Source: an uncultured Clostridium sp. (GTDB lineage Bacteria > Bacillota > Clostridia > Lachnospirales > Lachnospiraceae). From it: a stretch of 64,000 nucleotides of DNA. The stretch covers positions 55,052 to 119,051 of the forward strand of contig NZ_URHZ01000004.1 in assembly GCF_900547735.1 (NCBI RefSeq). Direction: 5' to 3'. Below the pieces are notes generated by a model. It was given only the letters and a program-made list of their open reading frames with translations. It was not told where the DNA came from and searched no databases. Below, piece by piece: positions 41,710-50,518 of the stretch (position 1 is the first letter of the stretch; the number at the start of each line of letters is the position of its first letter). The translations under genes were made by a program, and so were the position numbers.

Positions 41710-42102
41710 ATGGCAATTTCAGAAATAAAGGCGGTGTTTTCTGCAAGTGTACAAGATGTTTGGGATATTGTTACTTCTTTGGAAAACTATCAGTGGAGAA
41801 GTGATTTAGGTAAAATAGAGAAACTGAATGAAAAACAATTTGTGGAATATACGAAAGATGGGTTTTCCACAACATTTACAATTACCGTTTCACAACCATA
41901 TAAAAGGTGGGAGTTTGATATTGAAAACAGTAATATGAAAGGGCATTGGACTGGAATTTTTGCTGAAAAAGACGGTCAAGCTGAAATGATTTTTACAGAA
42001 GATGTAACCGCAAAAAAAGTAATAATGAAACCTTTTGTAAAAGCATTTCTGAAAAAGCAACAGACACAATATGTATCTGATTTAAAGAAAGCCTTAAACT
42101 AA
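41710..42102 (+). CDS. SRPBCC-family protein (polyketide cyclase/START-like), inserted gene
   Basis: 130 residues: SEIKAVFSASVQDVWDIVTS, YTKDGFSTTFTITVSQPYKR, WEFDIENSNMKGHWTGIF. The fold makes a hydrophobic cavity for small ligands. It is not a tail gene and interrupts the normally adjacent chaperone and tape-measure genes; its base composition is more A+T-rich. ATG 41710 has GGAGGG upstream. Likely a moron (cargo gene); the benefit to the host is unknown. Confidence 0.78.
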   Translation: MAISEIKAVFSASVQDVWDIVTSLENYQWRSDLGKIEKLNEKQFVEYTKDGFSTTFTITVSQPYKRWEFDIENSNMKGHWTGIFAEKDGQAEMIFTEDVTAKKVIMKPFVKAFLKKQQTQYVSDLKKALN

Positions 42103-42126
42103 AAACTTGAATTTGGAGGACAACAT

Positions 42127-42576
42127 ATGATAGCAGATGAAATCTTGAAATACTGTATTGATAATTTAGAGGGAACAGTTTTGGTTGATAGTTGGGGCGA
42201 AAGAGGGGTATTCTATAATCCGGGTAATATTCTAAAGCGTGGTGTCTATGTTTTAACAGTAAAAGAAAAAGATGGTGATAATGATAAAAGCTCAAATTTA
42301 AATAGAGAGAATATATACCGTGTAAATTTGGGAGTACGAAAAACTACTTTTGCAGAAATGTTTGGTTCTATACCTAAGCGACCATCTAAAGGGGGTATAG
42401 TAGATATGGATTATAATTTTTCAGCAATAAATCAGATACTTCCCCACCCCATATATGCATGGATGGGATGGATATGTTCATTAAACCCCTCTGAAAAAAC
42501 CTTTGAAGAATTAAAACCTCTTATTCAGGAAGCATATGAATATGCAAAAGAAAAATATAGGAAACGCAAAGCATAA
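42127..42576 (+). CDS. DUF6194 family protein, inserted gene
   Basis: 149 residues: MIADEILKYCIDNLEGTVLV, SWGERGVFYNPGNILKRGVY, IYRVNLGVRKTTFAEMFG and LPHPIYAWMGWICSLNPSEK. I recognise this as DUF6194, found mostly in chromosomes and mobile DNA and not in phage structure. It forms a two-gene cassette with the SRPBCC gene. GGAGG precedes its start. Function unknown. Confidence 0.72.
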   Translation: MIADEILKYCIDNLEGTVLVDSWGERGVFYNPGNILKRGVYVLTVKEKDGDNDKSSNLNRENIYRVNLGVRKTTFAEMFGSIPKRPSKGGIVDMDYNFSAINQILPHPIYAWMGWICSLNPSEKTFEELKPLIQEAYEYAKEKYRKRKA

Positions 42577-42592
42577 ATCACAGTTTATCAAA

Positions 42593-42731
42593 AACGAACC
42601 ATGCCCACTCATAGATGCTTCACATCTATTTCGTGTCGGTTGTCGCCGTATAAATACAGAAAATTATACATCTGCTTACAAACAAGCTTGACGCATCTGT
42701 CTAATTTCTGTATTTGCATGGCTCGTTAAAC
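42593..42731. repeat. Large imperfect inverted repeat at the end of the inserted cassette
   Basis: AACGAACCATGC (42593-42604) pairs with GCATGGCTCGTT (42716-42727), one mismatch; AAATACAGAAAATTA (42652-42666) pairs with TAATTTCTGTATTT (42702-42715). A side hairpin ATAGATG/CATCTAT lies at 42611-42629. The right arm runs into GTTAAAC, which fits the GTTRRRY core of integron attC sites, but the left core does not match. It may mark how the two-gene cassette was inserted. Confidence 0.6.
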
Positions 42732-42772
42732 GTCAGCTTGTCGAACTGAAAACAGAATAACTATATAACGCA

Positions 42773-42803
42773 GCATCTATCAGAAATGGTAGGTGCTTTC
42801 TTT
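42773..42803 (+). terminator. Terminator-like hairpin before the tape-measure gene
   Basis: GCATCTATC (42773-42781), loop AGAAAT, GGTAGGTGC (42788-42796), then TTTCTTT. Near-identical to the hairpin before the portal gene, with compensating base changes that keep the stem. Confidence 0.65.
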
Positions 42804-42861
42804 ATGCTCAGAGAAATCTGGGCTATTTTTATACCCATTTTTACGGAGGGAGGTGTGATGG

Positions 42862-45800
42862 GTGGCTAACAGAATCAAAGGAATTACAGTCGAAATCGGT
42901 GGCGATACCACTGGACTAGATAAGGCATTAAAAGGTGTGCAGTCTACCATTCGCACCACACAGTCCTCTCTGCGTGATGTGAATAAATTATTGAAACTTG
43001 ATCCATCCAACACGGAACTTCTGACACAGAAGCAAAAACTTCTAAAGGATGCTATCGGTTCCACAAAGGATAAGTTGGATACTTTAAAGACTGCTCAGGC
43101 TCAGGCAAAAGAACAGCTTGAAAATGGAACGTTAGGTCAAGATAAATACGATGCCCTGCAGCGTGAAATTGTAGAGACGGAGCAGGAATTAAAGAGATTA
43201 CAGCAGGAAGCCATTAATTCCAATACAGCACTAACGAAGATTGAGGAAGCTGGAAGTAAGATGGAATCCGTTGGAAATTCTATCTCTGGTGCCGGAAAAA
43301 AGATGATGGGTGTTACAACCGTCATCGGTGGTCTTGGTGTTGCAGCGGTCAAAACTTCTGCTGATTTTGATACAGCCATGAGTAAGGTGGCAGCAGTATC
43401 TGGTGCAACAGGAGAGGACTTTGACAAACTCCGTGACAAAGCACGAGAGATGGGAAGCAAGACCAAGTTTTCAGCATCCGAAGCAGCAGAAGCCATGAAC
43501 TATATGGCAATGGCTGGATGGAAAACAGAGGATATGCTAGACGGTGTAGAAGGTGTTATGAACCTTGCGGCCGCCAGTGGAGAAGATCTTGCAACCACAT
43601 CGGATATTGTAACTGATGCATTGACAGCCTTTGGTTTATCAGCTAAGGACTCTGGTCATTTTGCTGACATTCTTGCAGCCGCCTCTTCCAACGCAAACAC
43701 CAATGTATCCATGATGGGAGAGACATTTAAATACTGTGCGCCAATTGCAGGAGCATTAGGTTTTTCAGCAGAAGATACGGCAGAAGCAATCGGACTCATG
43801 GCCAATGCAGGAATCAAGTCCACACAGGCAGGTACAGCACTTCGTACCATCATGAATAACTTAAGTAGTGACTTCAAAATCAGTGGCAAGAACATAGGAG
43901 AAGTGACAGTAGCTACTACCAATGCAGATGGTAGTATGAGAAATCTATCAGATATATTAGCAGACTGCCGGACAGCATTTTCGGGGTTATCAGAATCAGA
44001 AAAAGCACAGACAGCGGAATCACTGGTTGGTAAAAATGCAATGAGTGGTTTTCTGGCATTGATGAATGCCGCGCCTGGGGATATTGAAAAACTCTCCGGT
44101 GCCATTGATAACTGTGATGGAACCGCAGAGAAGATGGCAGATACCATGCAGGACAATCTCATGGGACAGCTTACCATCTTAAAGAGTCAGTTACAGGAAC
44201 TTGCCATTTCCTTTGGCGATATCTTAATGCCAATGATACGAAATGTAGTATCCAAAGTGCAGGAGTTTGTAGATAAGTTAAATGGAATGGATGAGGGGAC
44301 GAGAGAAGCCATCCTAAAGATTGCTCTTTTAGTTGCAGCTATAGGACCATTTCTCATTATTCTTGGTACGACTATCTCCAAGGTAGGAATTGCCATGAAG
44401 GGATTTGCGTCTCTTGGAAAAGGGATCTTAAACCTATCCTCGAAAGTAGGAGGAGCGAGTGGACTGTTTGGAAAGTTAGGCGCGGCACTTGGTGGAATAT
44501 CAGCACCAGTTGTTGCAGTGGTAGCCGTGATTGGGGTATTAGTGGCAGCTTTTGTGCATTTATGGAATACCAATGAGGGATTTCGGGATGCTATTTTAGG
44601 TACATGGCAGAAAATTAAGGATACCGTATCTGGCTTTTGTCAGGGAATTGTGGACAGGCTCAATGCACTTGGGTTTTCGTTTAAAGATATTACAGATGTG
44701 CTAAAGGCAGCATGGGAAGGATTGTGTTCTATCCTTGCACCACTATTTGAGGGAGCCTTTAGTGTGATCGCTACGGTACTTTCTACCGTACTTGATGTAA
44801 TCACTGGAATTTTAGATGTATTTATTGGGTTGTTTACCGGGAACTGGAGTCAGATGTGGACGGGCATCAAAGAAATCTTTTCTGGGATATGGGAAGGAAT
44901 CAAGGGCGTATTTTCAACAGTCATGGAGACCATCAAAGGAATCGCAGATGCAGTCCTTGGTTGGTTTGGTACAAGCTGGACAGAAGTCTGGACAAGTATT
45001 AAGACTTTCTTTGAGGGAATTTGGAACGGTATCGTTTCTTTCTTTACTGGCATTTGGGAAACCATCAAGAGTGTCGTGCAAGTGGCACTTATGGCGGTTG
45101 GTTCCATTATCAGTGCAGCGGTGGATATTATTACGCTCCCATTTCAGTTTATTTGGGAGAATTGCAAAGGGATTGTGATGGCAGTCTGGAATGCAATTAA
45201 GTCCTTTATCACGACAGCCATTCATGCGGTATCTTCTGTTATATCCACGGTGATGGGAACCATTCAAACGGTCATCAGTACTATTTGGGATGCCATCAGC
45301 AGTAAGGTTTCAGCAGTCGTGAATGCCATCAAGACAGTGGTGACCACAGTGTTTAATGCTATAAAATCGGTAGCAAGCAATGTGTGGAACGGAGTCAAAG
45401 ATGTTATTGGAACGGTAGTAGATGCTGTGAAAGATAAGGTGTCTTCTGTATTTGAAGCAGTGAAAAATACCGTAAGCAATGTCTTTAATGGAATCAAAAG
45501 CGTGGCAACTTCTATCTGGAATGGTATTAAAAGTGCCATCGTCACACCGATTGAGGGCGCGAGAGATACAATCAAAGGCATCATTGATAAGATTACCGGA
45601 TTCTTTTCTGGCATGAAAATCAGTCTGCCTCATATCAACTTACCGCATTTTTCAATTCAGGGAAGTTTCTCACTTGCTCCGCCAAGTGTTCCCCACTTAT
45701 CTATTGACTGGTACAAGAAGGCAATGAATAAACCGATGCTTTTAAATGGTGCGACTATCTTTGGAAGCAGCGGAGGAAAACTCCTCGGTGGTGGTGAGGC

Positions 45801-46029
45801 AGGTCCCGAAGTGATTATGGGACTGGATACGTTACAGAATATGGCGGCAGGAAGTAACAGCGATGTCTTTTCTGCCATGAATAAAATGATGGCAATGATG
45901 AATGAATATTTTCCACAGTTTGCTAATGCATCCATTCTTCTGGATTCAGGAGAGATGGTAGGAGCAATGGCACCTGCTATGGATACGAGACTTGGCACAT
46001 TGGCAGCAAGAAAGAAAAGGGGGTGGTAG
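42862..46029 (+). CDS. Tail tape measure protein
   Basis: 1055 residues from GTG 42862 with GGAGGGAGGTG upstream. The N terminus (KGITVEIGGDTTGLDKALKG and a coiled coil to about residue 140) is followed by the conserved TP901 core: ADFDTAMSKVAAVSGATG, KFSASEAAEAMNYMAMAGWK, STQAGTALRTIMNNL. Hydrophobic segments lie near 485-510 and 545-575. A long stretch of 35-40-residue repeats with regular tryptophans (IWNGI, VWNAI, ISTIW) makes up residues 590-910. It sets tail length and is probably ejected into the membrane. Confidence 0.92.
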   Translation: MANRIKGITVEIGGDTTGLDKALKGVQSTIRTTQSSLRDVNKLLKLDPSNTELLTQKQKLLKDAIGSTKDKLDTLKTAQAQAKEQLENGTLGQDKYDALQREIVETEQELKRLQQEAINSNTALTKIEEAGSKMESVGNSISGAGKKMMGVTTVIGGLGVAAVKTSADFDTAMSKVAAVSGATGEDFDKLRDKAREMGSKTKFSASEAAEAMNYMAMAGWKTEDMLDGVEGVMNLAAASGEDLATTSDIVTDALTAFGLSAKDSGHFADILAAASSNANTNVSMMGETFKYCAPIAGALGFSAEDTAEAIGLMANAGIKSTQAGTALRTIMNNLSSDFKISGKNIGEVTVATTNADGSMRNLSDILADCRTAFSGLSESEKAQTAESLVGKNAMSGFLALMNAAPGDIEKLSGAIDNCDGTAEKMADTMQDNLMGQLTILKSQLQELAISFGDILMPMIRNVVSKVQEFVDKLNGMDEGTREAILKIALLVAAIGPFLIILGTTISKVGIAMKGFASLGKGILNLSSKVGGASGLFGKLGAALGGISAPVVAVVAVIGVLVAAFVHLWNTNEGFRDAILGTWQKIKDTVSGFCQGIVDRLNALGFSFKDITDVLKAAWEGLCSILAPLFEGAFSVIATVLSTVLDVITGILDVFIGLFTGNWSQMWTGIKEIFSGIWEGIKGVFSTVMETIKGIADAVLGWFGTSWTEVWTSIKTFFEGIWNGIVSFFTGIWETIKSVVQVALMAVGSIISAAVDIITLPFQFIWENCKGIVMAVWNAIKSFITTAIHAVSSVISTVMGTIQTVISTIWDAISSKVSAVVNAIKTVVTTVFNAIKSVASNVWNGVKDVIGTVVDAVKDKVSSVFEAVKNTVSNVFNGIKSVATSIWNGIKSAIVTPIEGARDTIKGIIDKITGFFSGMKISLPHINLPHFSIQGSFSLAPPSVPHLSIDWYKKAMNKPMLLNGATIFGSSGGKLLGGGEAGPEVIMGLDTLQNMAAGSNSDVFSAMNKMMAMMNEYFPQFANASILLDSGEMVGAMAPAMDTRLGTLAARKKRGW

Positions 46030-46031
46030 GA

Positions 46032-46736
46032 ATGTATCATTCAATTACAATCGGAAATAAGCATACTTATAAAGACTTTGGTCTGATACCCACATCAAGA
46101 CCCGTGGTAAATCCACCATCGCCCAACTTTTCTTATTTAGAGATTCCGGGAGTGAGTGGTTCACTGGATCTTTCAGAAGCTGTTAGTGGGAACATAACCT
46201 ATGCTGATCGGACAGGGAGCTTCGAGTTTTATGTCAGACCAGGAAGGGACTGGAGCGAAGTCTATGATAGTATTTTATCGTTTTTGCATGGCCAAAGGTT
46301 AGCGGTGACATTAGAAGATGATCCCACGCATTTTTATGTGGGAAGGGTAAGTGTAAATCAGTGGAAGTCGGACAAGAATCATTCTTTTATTGAACTGGAT
46401 TATCAGCTTCGTCCTTTTAAGTATGAAATGACAACAATCAAAAGCGTACCGTGGTCAGTGGGAAATGCTACAGAACATATGGGATATCGGATGGTTTCCG
46501 TTTCTGTTACTACGACACTTTCCACATCGATCACAGTAGGAGGGACGATGCCGATTGTTCCTATCCTTTGGGTGACCAGTTTAAGTGGCAGTTTAACACT
46601 GACGGTAAACAGTAAGACCTATACGCTGACTTCTGGAAAAAACCGCATCCCAGAATTATCCATTCAAAAAGAGACATCACTGTTCTTTAAAGGAAAAGCA
46701 AATATCGGTATATACACAAGACGGGGGTGGTTATGA
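46032..46736 (+). CDS. Distal tail protein (Dit)
   Basis: 234 residues: MYHSITIGNKHTYKDFGLIP, PPSPNFSYLEIPGVSGSLDL, GSFEFYVRPGRDWSEVYDSI and VGRVSVNQWKSDKNHSFIEL. These are Dit/SPP1 gp19.1 signatures; the protein forms the hub ring at the tail tip. It starts 2 bases after the tape-measure stop; its own stop overlaps the next ATG. Confidence 0.87.
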   Translation: MYHSITIGNKHTYKDFGLIPTSRPVVNPPSPNFSYLEIPGVSGSLDLSEAVSGNITYADRTGSFEFYVRPGRDWSEVYDSILSFLHGQRLAVTLEDDPTHFYVGRVSVNQWKSDKNHSFIELDYQLRPFKYEMTTIKSVPWSVGNATEHMGYRMVSVSVTTTLSTSITVGGTMPIVPILWVTSLSGSLTLTVNSKTYTLTSGKNRIPELSIQKETSLFFKGKANIGIYTRRGWL

Positions 46737-49558
46737 TGTATCAGATTTTATTGGATGATAAATGTCTTTATTATCCGGGAGATGAAGAAGCAGTGTTGAC
46801 CGACCCTATACTTACCTTAGAGGTTGGAAAAGCAGGCAGCCTTACCTTTATCTGTCCGACCATCAATCCTCTTTATGATGCTTTTGAAAATCGAAAGTCA
46901 ATGGTCAGTGTTATGGAAGGCAGCAAGGAAATCTTCTATGGGGAGGTGAGAAATCAAGAACTTGACTTTCACAAGAATAAGAAAGTGGAGTGTGCAGGGG
47001 TATTAAGTTTCCTTGCAGATTCCTTACAGCCACAAGCAGAATTTCATAATAAAACACCAAGGCAGATGTTGTCCGCATTCTTAACCGAACACAACAATAA
47101 GGTGGAAAGCAGAAAGCAGTTTACTCTTGGGAGCGTGACTGTTACCGATCCCAATGATTCGCTATATCGCTATACGGATTTTGAGACTACATTGGATGCC
47201 ATTACCGATAAGCTGACGGATAGGCTTGGCGGATATTTAAGATATCGTCATACTGGTGGCAAATTATATCTGGACTGGTTAAACATTGAAGAAATCGGTG
47301 TGTATGCTACACAGCCCATCGAGTTTGGACTCAATCTTCTTGATTATAGTGAAAGCCTTAGTGCAGATGATATTTCCACAGTCATGATTCCGCTAGGAAA
47401 AGAACTGGAGACAGAAGATGCCCAGAGTGTCCTTAAAACCTATACGGATATTACATCGGTCAATGGTGGGAAGAACTATCTGGTGTCTGAAGAAGCGAGG
47501 GCGCAGTTTGGCTGGATATGCTCGGTGCAGCACTATAACGATGTAACCATGCCAGAAAATCTCATGCGCAAAGGAACAGAATGGTTACTTGATGCACAGT
47601 TTGAATCGTTGACCTTGGAACTGACAGCACTTGATCTATCCGTGCTTGGTGTGGAATACACCTCAATTCACTATGGTGACCGGATTCATTGTCTGGCAAA
47701 GCCTTATGGGATGGACAGGGTATTTCCTTTGATGAAGCAGACCATCCCATTACAGCGTCCGGGAGAAGCAAAACTGACACTTGGAGAAAGTAAAAAGCAA
47801 AGCTACAGCGAGCAGGTGGAACGTACTTATAAAAATATCGTAGAAAACTCCGAAGAACGCAGAAAGATAGATAACACCCGTGTGCAGAGTGCCATCAACA
47901 ACCTAACTGCACAGATGACGGGAACCAATGGTGGATACAAGCTGTCGGAATATGACAGCGAGGGCAGATGGCTGCGTGATCTATATATGGATACGCCAGA
48001 TAAGAACACTGCAAAAAAGATACTCCAGGTCAATATGAATGGAATCGGTGGTAGTTCCAATGGCTACAACGGCCCCTACAACGTGGGTATGACACTGGAT
48101 GGTCAGATATATGGGAACCGAATTGTGGCAGGAAGCATTACTTCTGAAAAGATTGATGTATCTTATACCTCGCAGATGGAGCAGAAAATATCGAAAGCGG
48201 AGAGCAATGCAAATACTGCTACGGATAATAAGTTGAAGAACTATTACACCATGAGTGAGATTAACACGAAGTTTTCTGTGACTGGTGGAAAGATTGAAGC
48301 AAGCGTGGAAACCATCAATCAAAATCTAAAAGAGAAGAATGGAAATTTCTATGGAAACTATGTCCCAGCCACTTCTAATGCTCCAGCAAATTCATGGAAT
48401 ACATCGGTGCTTCGAAGCAGCCATATGGGGGATTTTTTCTTCAACACAGCGACTGGATATGCCTATCGGTATACGGTTAAGCGGCAGGTGCTTGGTATTA
48501 CCTTCTCGGCAGACAGTAAGACGGAGAGTGCAGCTTATGATTGGGTACAGATTTTCTATCAGTTAAATGGAAAAACCTATGCACTTCCAAAAATGGGAGG
48601 AACCATAGGAGGAGTAACGGTATATGTGCCGTCCAATATTTTCTGGGTGTACTGGAGAACTGATTCATCGGCACATGATTACTATGGATTTAAGATTACG
48701 GGTGCTGCGAAAGCATCTGCGTATCAGGAAGTCATAGCAACGGAGAGTAGCCTGCCAACAGATGCAGGAGCAGCGATAGAGGTAAGTGGTACTTCCTATC
48801 CAGAATCGGAACACAGCCCGTATTCGGACAATGTAAAGAAACTCTGGAAGTATATCTCAACGGATACCATCAGTACATCAGAGTCTCCTGCTTGGGATAG
48901 GGTCAAGGATTCGGATATCACTGCGGCAAAGAGTACGGCAGATACAGCCATTTCCCGCATTACGGTAGCGGAGAACAGCATTTTTACGATGGTTAAAAAG
49001 GGAGAGTTTGGCACCTATATGCAACAAAACTATAACAGTTTTCTTCTTGGGTTTAATGGTGCCAGTAAGTATGTGCAAATAACAGCCGGGGAGATTGGAT
49101 TGTATAACGGAACGATTAGTACAGCACAAAAGCGAGCGGTGTTTGATGAAAATGGGAACCACTTCTATCGGGATAATTATTATGTTGGAAAGATTGGAAC
49201 AAATCAATGGAGCAGTAATGCTGCACATAAGGGGTTGGTCTTTGATCTTGATTATCAAGGAAAGTATATGGCGTTTTCGCAAAAAGCAACGTCTTCTGCA
49301 TCAGCCTATACGACCATGCTTTGTTTTTCCAGAGCTAGTTCCATTTATAACGAGTACGGAATGCATATGGGGTGTGATTTGTATGCACATGGTTTCAAAC
49401 TGCGTGATGTACAGTGGCCAACCGGATATGGAATAACAGCGACTATCAACTATGTGCAGGTGCTGTCGGTCAATTCGTCTGGAGTAGTAACCAAATGGGG
49501 AGCCAATGGAAAGATGGTATTTAAAAATGGGATTCTAATGGATCTTACTTATTACTAG
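46733..49558 (+). CDS. Tail-associated fibre/lysin-type protein (Tal, prophage endopeptidase tail family)
   Basis: 941 residues. Residues 1-370 match the gp44-like baseplate hub of prophage tail endopeptidases (MYQILLDDKCLYYPGDEEAV, TFICPTINPLYDAFENRKSM, YTSIHYGDRIHCLAKPYGMD). A coiled coil follows (VERTYKNIVENSEERRKIDN), then a long fibre part with IYGNRIVAGSITSEKIDVS and a C-terminal stretch with tip-like sequence that probably binds the host surface. I do not see a clear peptidase active site. Confidence 0.82.
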   Translation: MMYQILLDDKCLYYPGDEEAVLTDPILTLEVGKAGSLTFICPTINPLYDAFENRKSMVSVMEGSKEIFYGEVRNQELDFHKNKKVECAGVLSFLADSLQPQAEFHNKTPRQMLSAFLTEHNNKVESRKQFTLGSVTVTDPNDSLYRYTDFETTLDAITDKLTDRLGGYLRYRHTGGKLYLDWLNIEEIGVYATQPIEFGLNLLDYSESLSADDISTVMIPLGKELETEDAQSVLKTYTDITSVNGGKNYLVSEEARAQFGWICSVQHYNDVTMPENLMRKGTEWLLDAQFESLTLELTALDLSVLGVEYTSIHYGDRIHCLAKPYGMDRVFPLMKQTIPLQRPGEAKLTLGESKKQSYSEQVERTYKNIVENSEERRKIDNTRVQSAINNLTAQMTGTNGGYKLSEYDSEGRWLRDLYMDTPDKNTAKKILQVNMNGIGGSSNGYNGPYNVGMTLDGQIYGNRIVAGSITSEKIDVSYTSQMEQKISKAESNANTATDNKLKNYYTMSEINTKFSVTGGKIEASVETINQNLKEKNGNFYGNYVPATSNAPANSWNTSVLRSSHMGDFFFNTATGYAYRYTVKRQVLGITFSADSKTESAAYDWVQIFYQLNGKTYALPKMGGTIGGVTVYVPSNIFWVYWRTDSSAHDYYGFKITGAAKASAYQEVIATESSLPTDAGAAIEVSGTSYPESEHSPYSDNVKKLWKYISTDTISTSESPAWDRVKDSDITAAKSTADTAISRITVAENSIFTMVKKGEFGTYMQQNYNSFLLGFNGASKYVQITAGEIGLYNGTISTAQKRAVFDENGNHFYRDNYYVGKIGTNQWSSNAAHKGLVFDLDYQGKYMAFSQKATSSASAYTTMLCFSRASSIYNEYGMHMGCDLYAHGFKLRDVQWPTGYGITATINYVQVLSVNSSGVVTKWGANGKMVFKNGILMDLTYY

Positions 49559-49570
49559 GAGGTGAGCGTT

Positions 49571-49768
49571 ATGAGTGAAGTCGTAGAAGATTTAATCCTG
49601 CCGGAGCAGGAAGTTACAGTGAATGAAGGAACAAAGGAGAATGCAATATCGGTATCCGTCAGTGTCAGCACACAGGTGGCAGAAAAAGAAACCGACCTTG
49701 TCTATCTAAAACAGATTGATTCCAAGCTTGATTTAATCTTAGAAAATTTGAATGTGGAGGCGAAATAA
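49571..49768 (+). CDS. Small acidic tail-region protein
   Basis: 65 residues: MSEVVEDLILPEQEVTVNEG, then a Val/Ser-rich strand and YLKQIDSKLDLILENLNVEA, a short amphipathic helix. ATG 49571 has AGGAGGTGAG. Typical small protein between tail fibre and holin; function unknown. Confidence 0.6.
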   Translation: MSEVVEDLILPEQEVTVNEGTKENAISVSVSVSTQVAEKETDLVYLKQIDSKLDLILENLNVEAK

Positions 49769-49769
49769 C

Positions 49770-50063
49770 ATGGAGAAACCAACAATCAATTACGCAGTAG
49801 CGTATCAACGATTCAGAACAGAATTAAACGGATGCATCACATCATTGCAAAAGCAGTATCCCATTCCAAACTATATGGTAGAGGGAATCTTGGGAAGTTT
49901 GCTTGCAGATGTCCGCTCGGCGGTGGTAGCAGAATCAGTCTCCGAGGAGCAGTCCTATTTAAAGGAGATGGAAGACTATCATGAAAAGCAGGCAGAAGCC
50001 CTAAATGATGAGATTACTAAACTTAAAACAAACGAGGAAACAGCAGCAGTCCATAAGGATTAG
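49770..50063 (+). CDS. Small helical protein before the holin
   Basis: 97 residues: INYAVAYQRFRTELNGCITS, YPIPNYMVEGILGSLLADVR, then a coiled coil (EEQSYLKEMEDYHEKQAEAL). Begins one base after the previous stop. Similar proteins lie before holins of Lachnospiraceae prophages; possibly a lysis regulator, unproven. Confidence 0.6.
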   Translation: MEKPTINYAVAYQRFRTELNGCITSLQKQYPIPNYMVEGILGSLLADVRSAVVAESVSEEQSYLKEMEDYHEKQAEALNDEITKLKTNEETAAVHKD

Positions 50064-50100
50064 CTGCTTTTCTTATACAAAAAAATCGAAGGAGGATTTT

Positions 50101-50517
50101 ATGATGAAGGAATTTTGGAACACGATTCAACTTGTTTTTGCAGGCATTGGAGGGTGGCTTGGCTATTTTCTAGGTGGTTGTGACGGACTACTTTTTGCAT
50201 TACTTGCATTTGTAGTCGTGGATTACATCACAGGAGTGATGTGCGCCATCACTGACCACACACTTTCTAGTGAAGTCGGGTTTAAAGGGATTTGCAGAAA
50301 GGTGTTGATTTTCTTACTGGTAGGCATCGCAAATATTCTTGATGTGCAGGTGATTGGAACAGGCAGCATTCTTAGAACAGCAGTGGTATTTTTCTACATT
50401 TCCAATGAGGGTATTTCCCTTTTAGAAAATGCTGGACACTTAGGCTTACCGATTCCTACGAAAATCAAAAATGTATTAGAGCAGCTCCATAACAGAGCAG
50501 AAAGTGAGGATAACTAA
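50101..50517 (+). CDS. Phage holin (phi29/Cp-1/TcdE type)
   Basis: 138 residues with membrane segments near 9-24, 28-48, 68-84 and 92-108. LLFALLAFVVVDYITGVMCA and SEVGFKGICRKVLIFLLVGI are the hallmark of the Bacteriophage_holin_4 family, which opens the membrane for the endolysin. GGAGG precedes ATG 50101. Confidence 0.88.
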   Translation: MMKEFWNTIQLVFAGIGGWLGYFLGGCDGLLFALLAFVVVDYITGVMCAITDHTLSSEVGFKGICRKVLIFLLVGIANILDVQVIGTGSILRTAVVFFYISNEGISLLENAGHLGLPIPTKIKNVLEQLHNRAESEDN

Positions 50518-50518
50518 T

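Noticed and set aside
42593..42731. Integron attC site
   Set aside because: Only one of the two core sites fits the consensus, and no integron integrase is in the window; reported as an attC-like palindrome only.
44816..45633. Overlapping open frames in the tape-measure gene on both strands
   Set aside because: They arise from the repetitive tape-measure codons and have no start signals.
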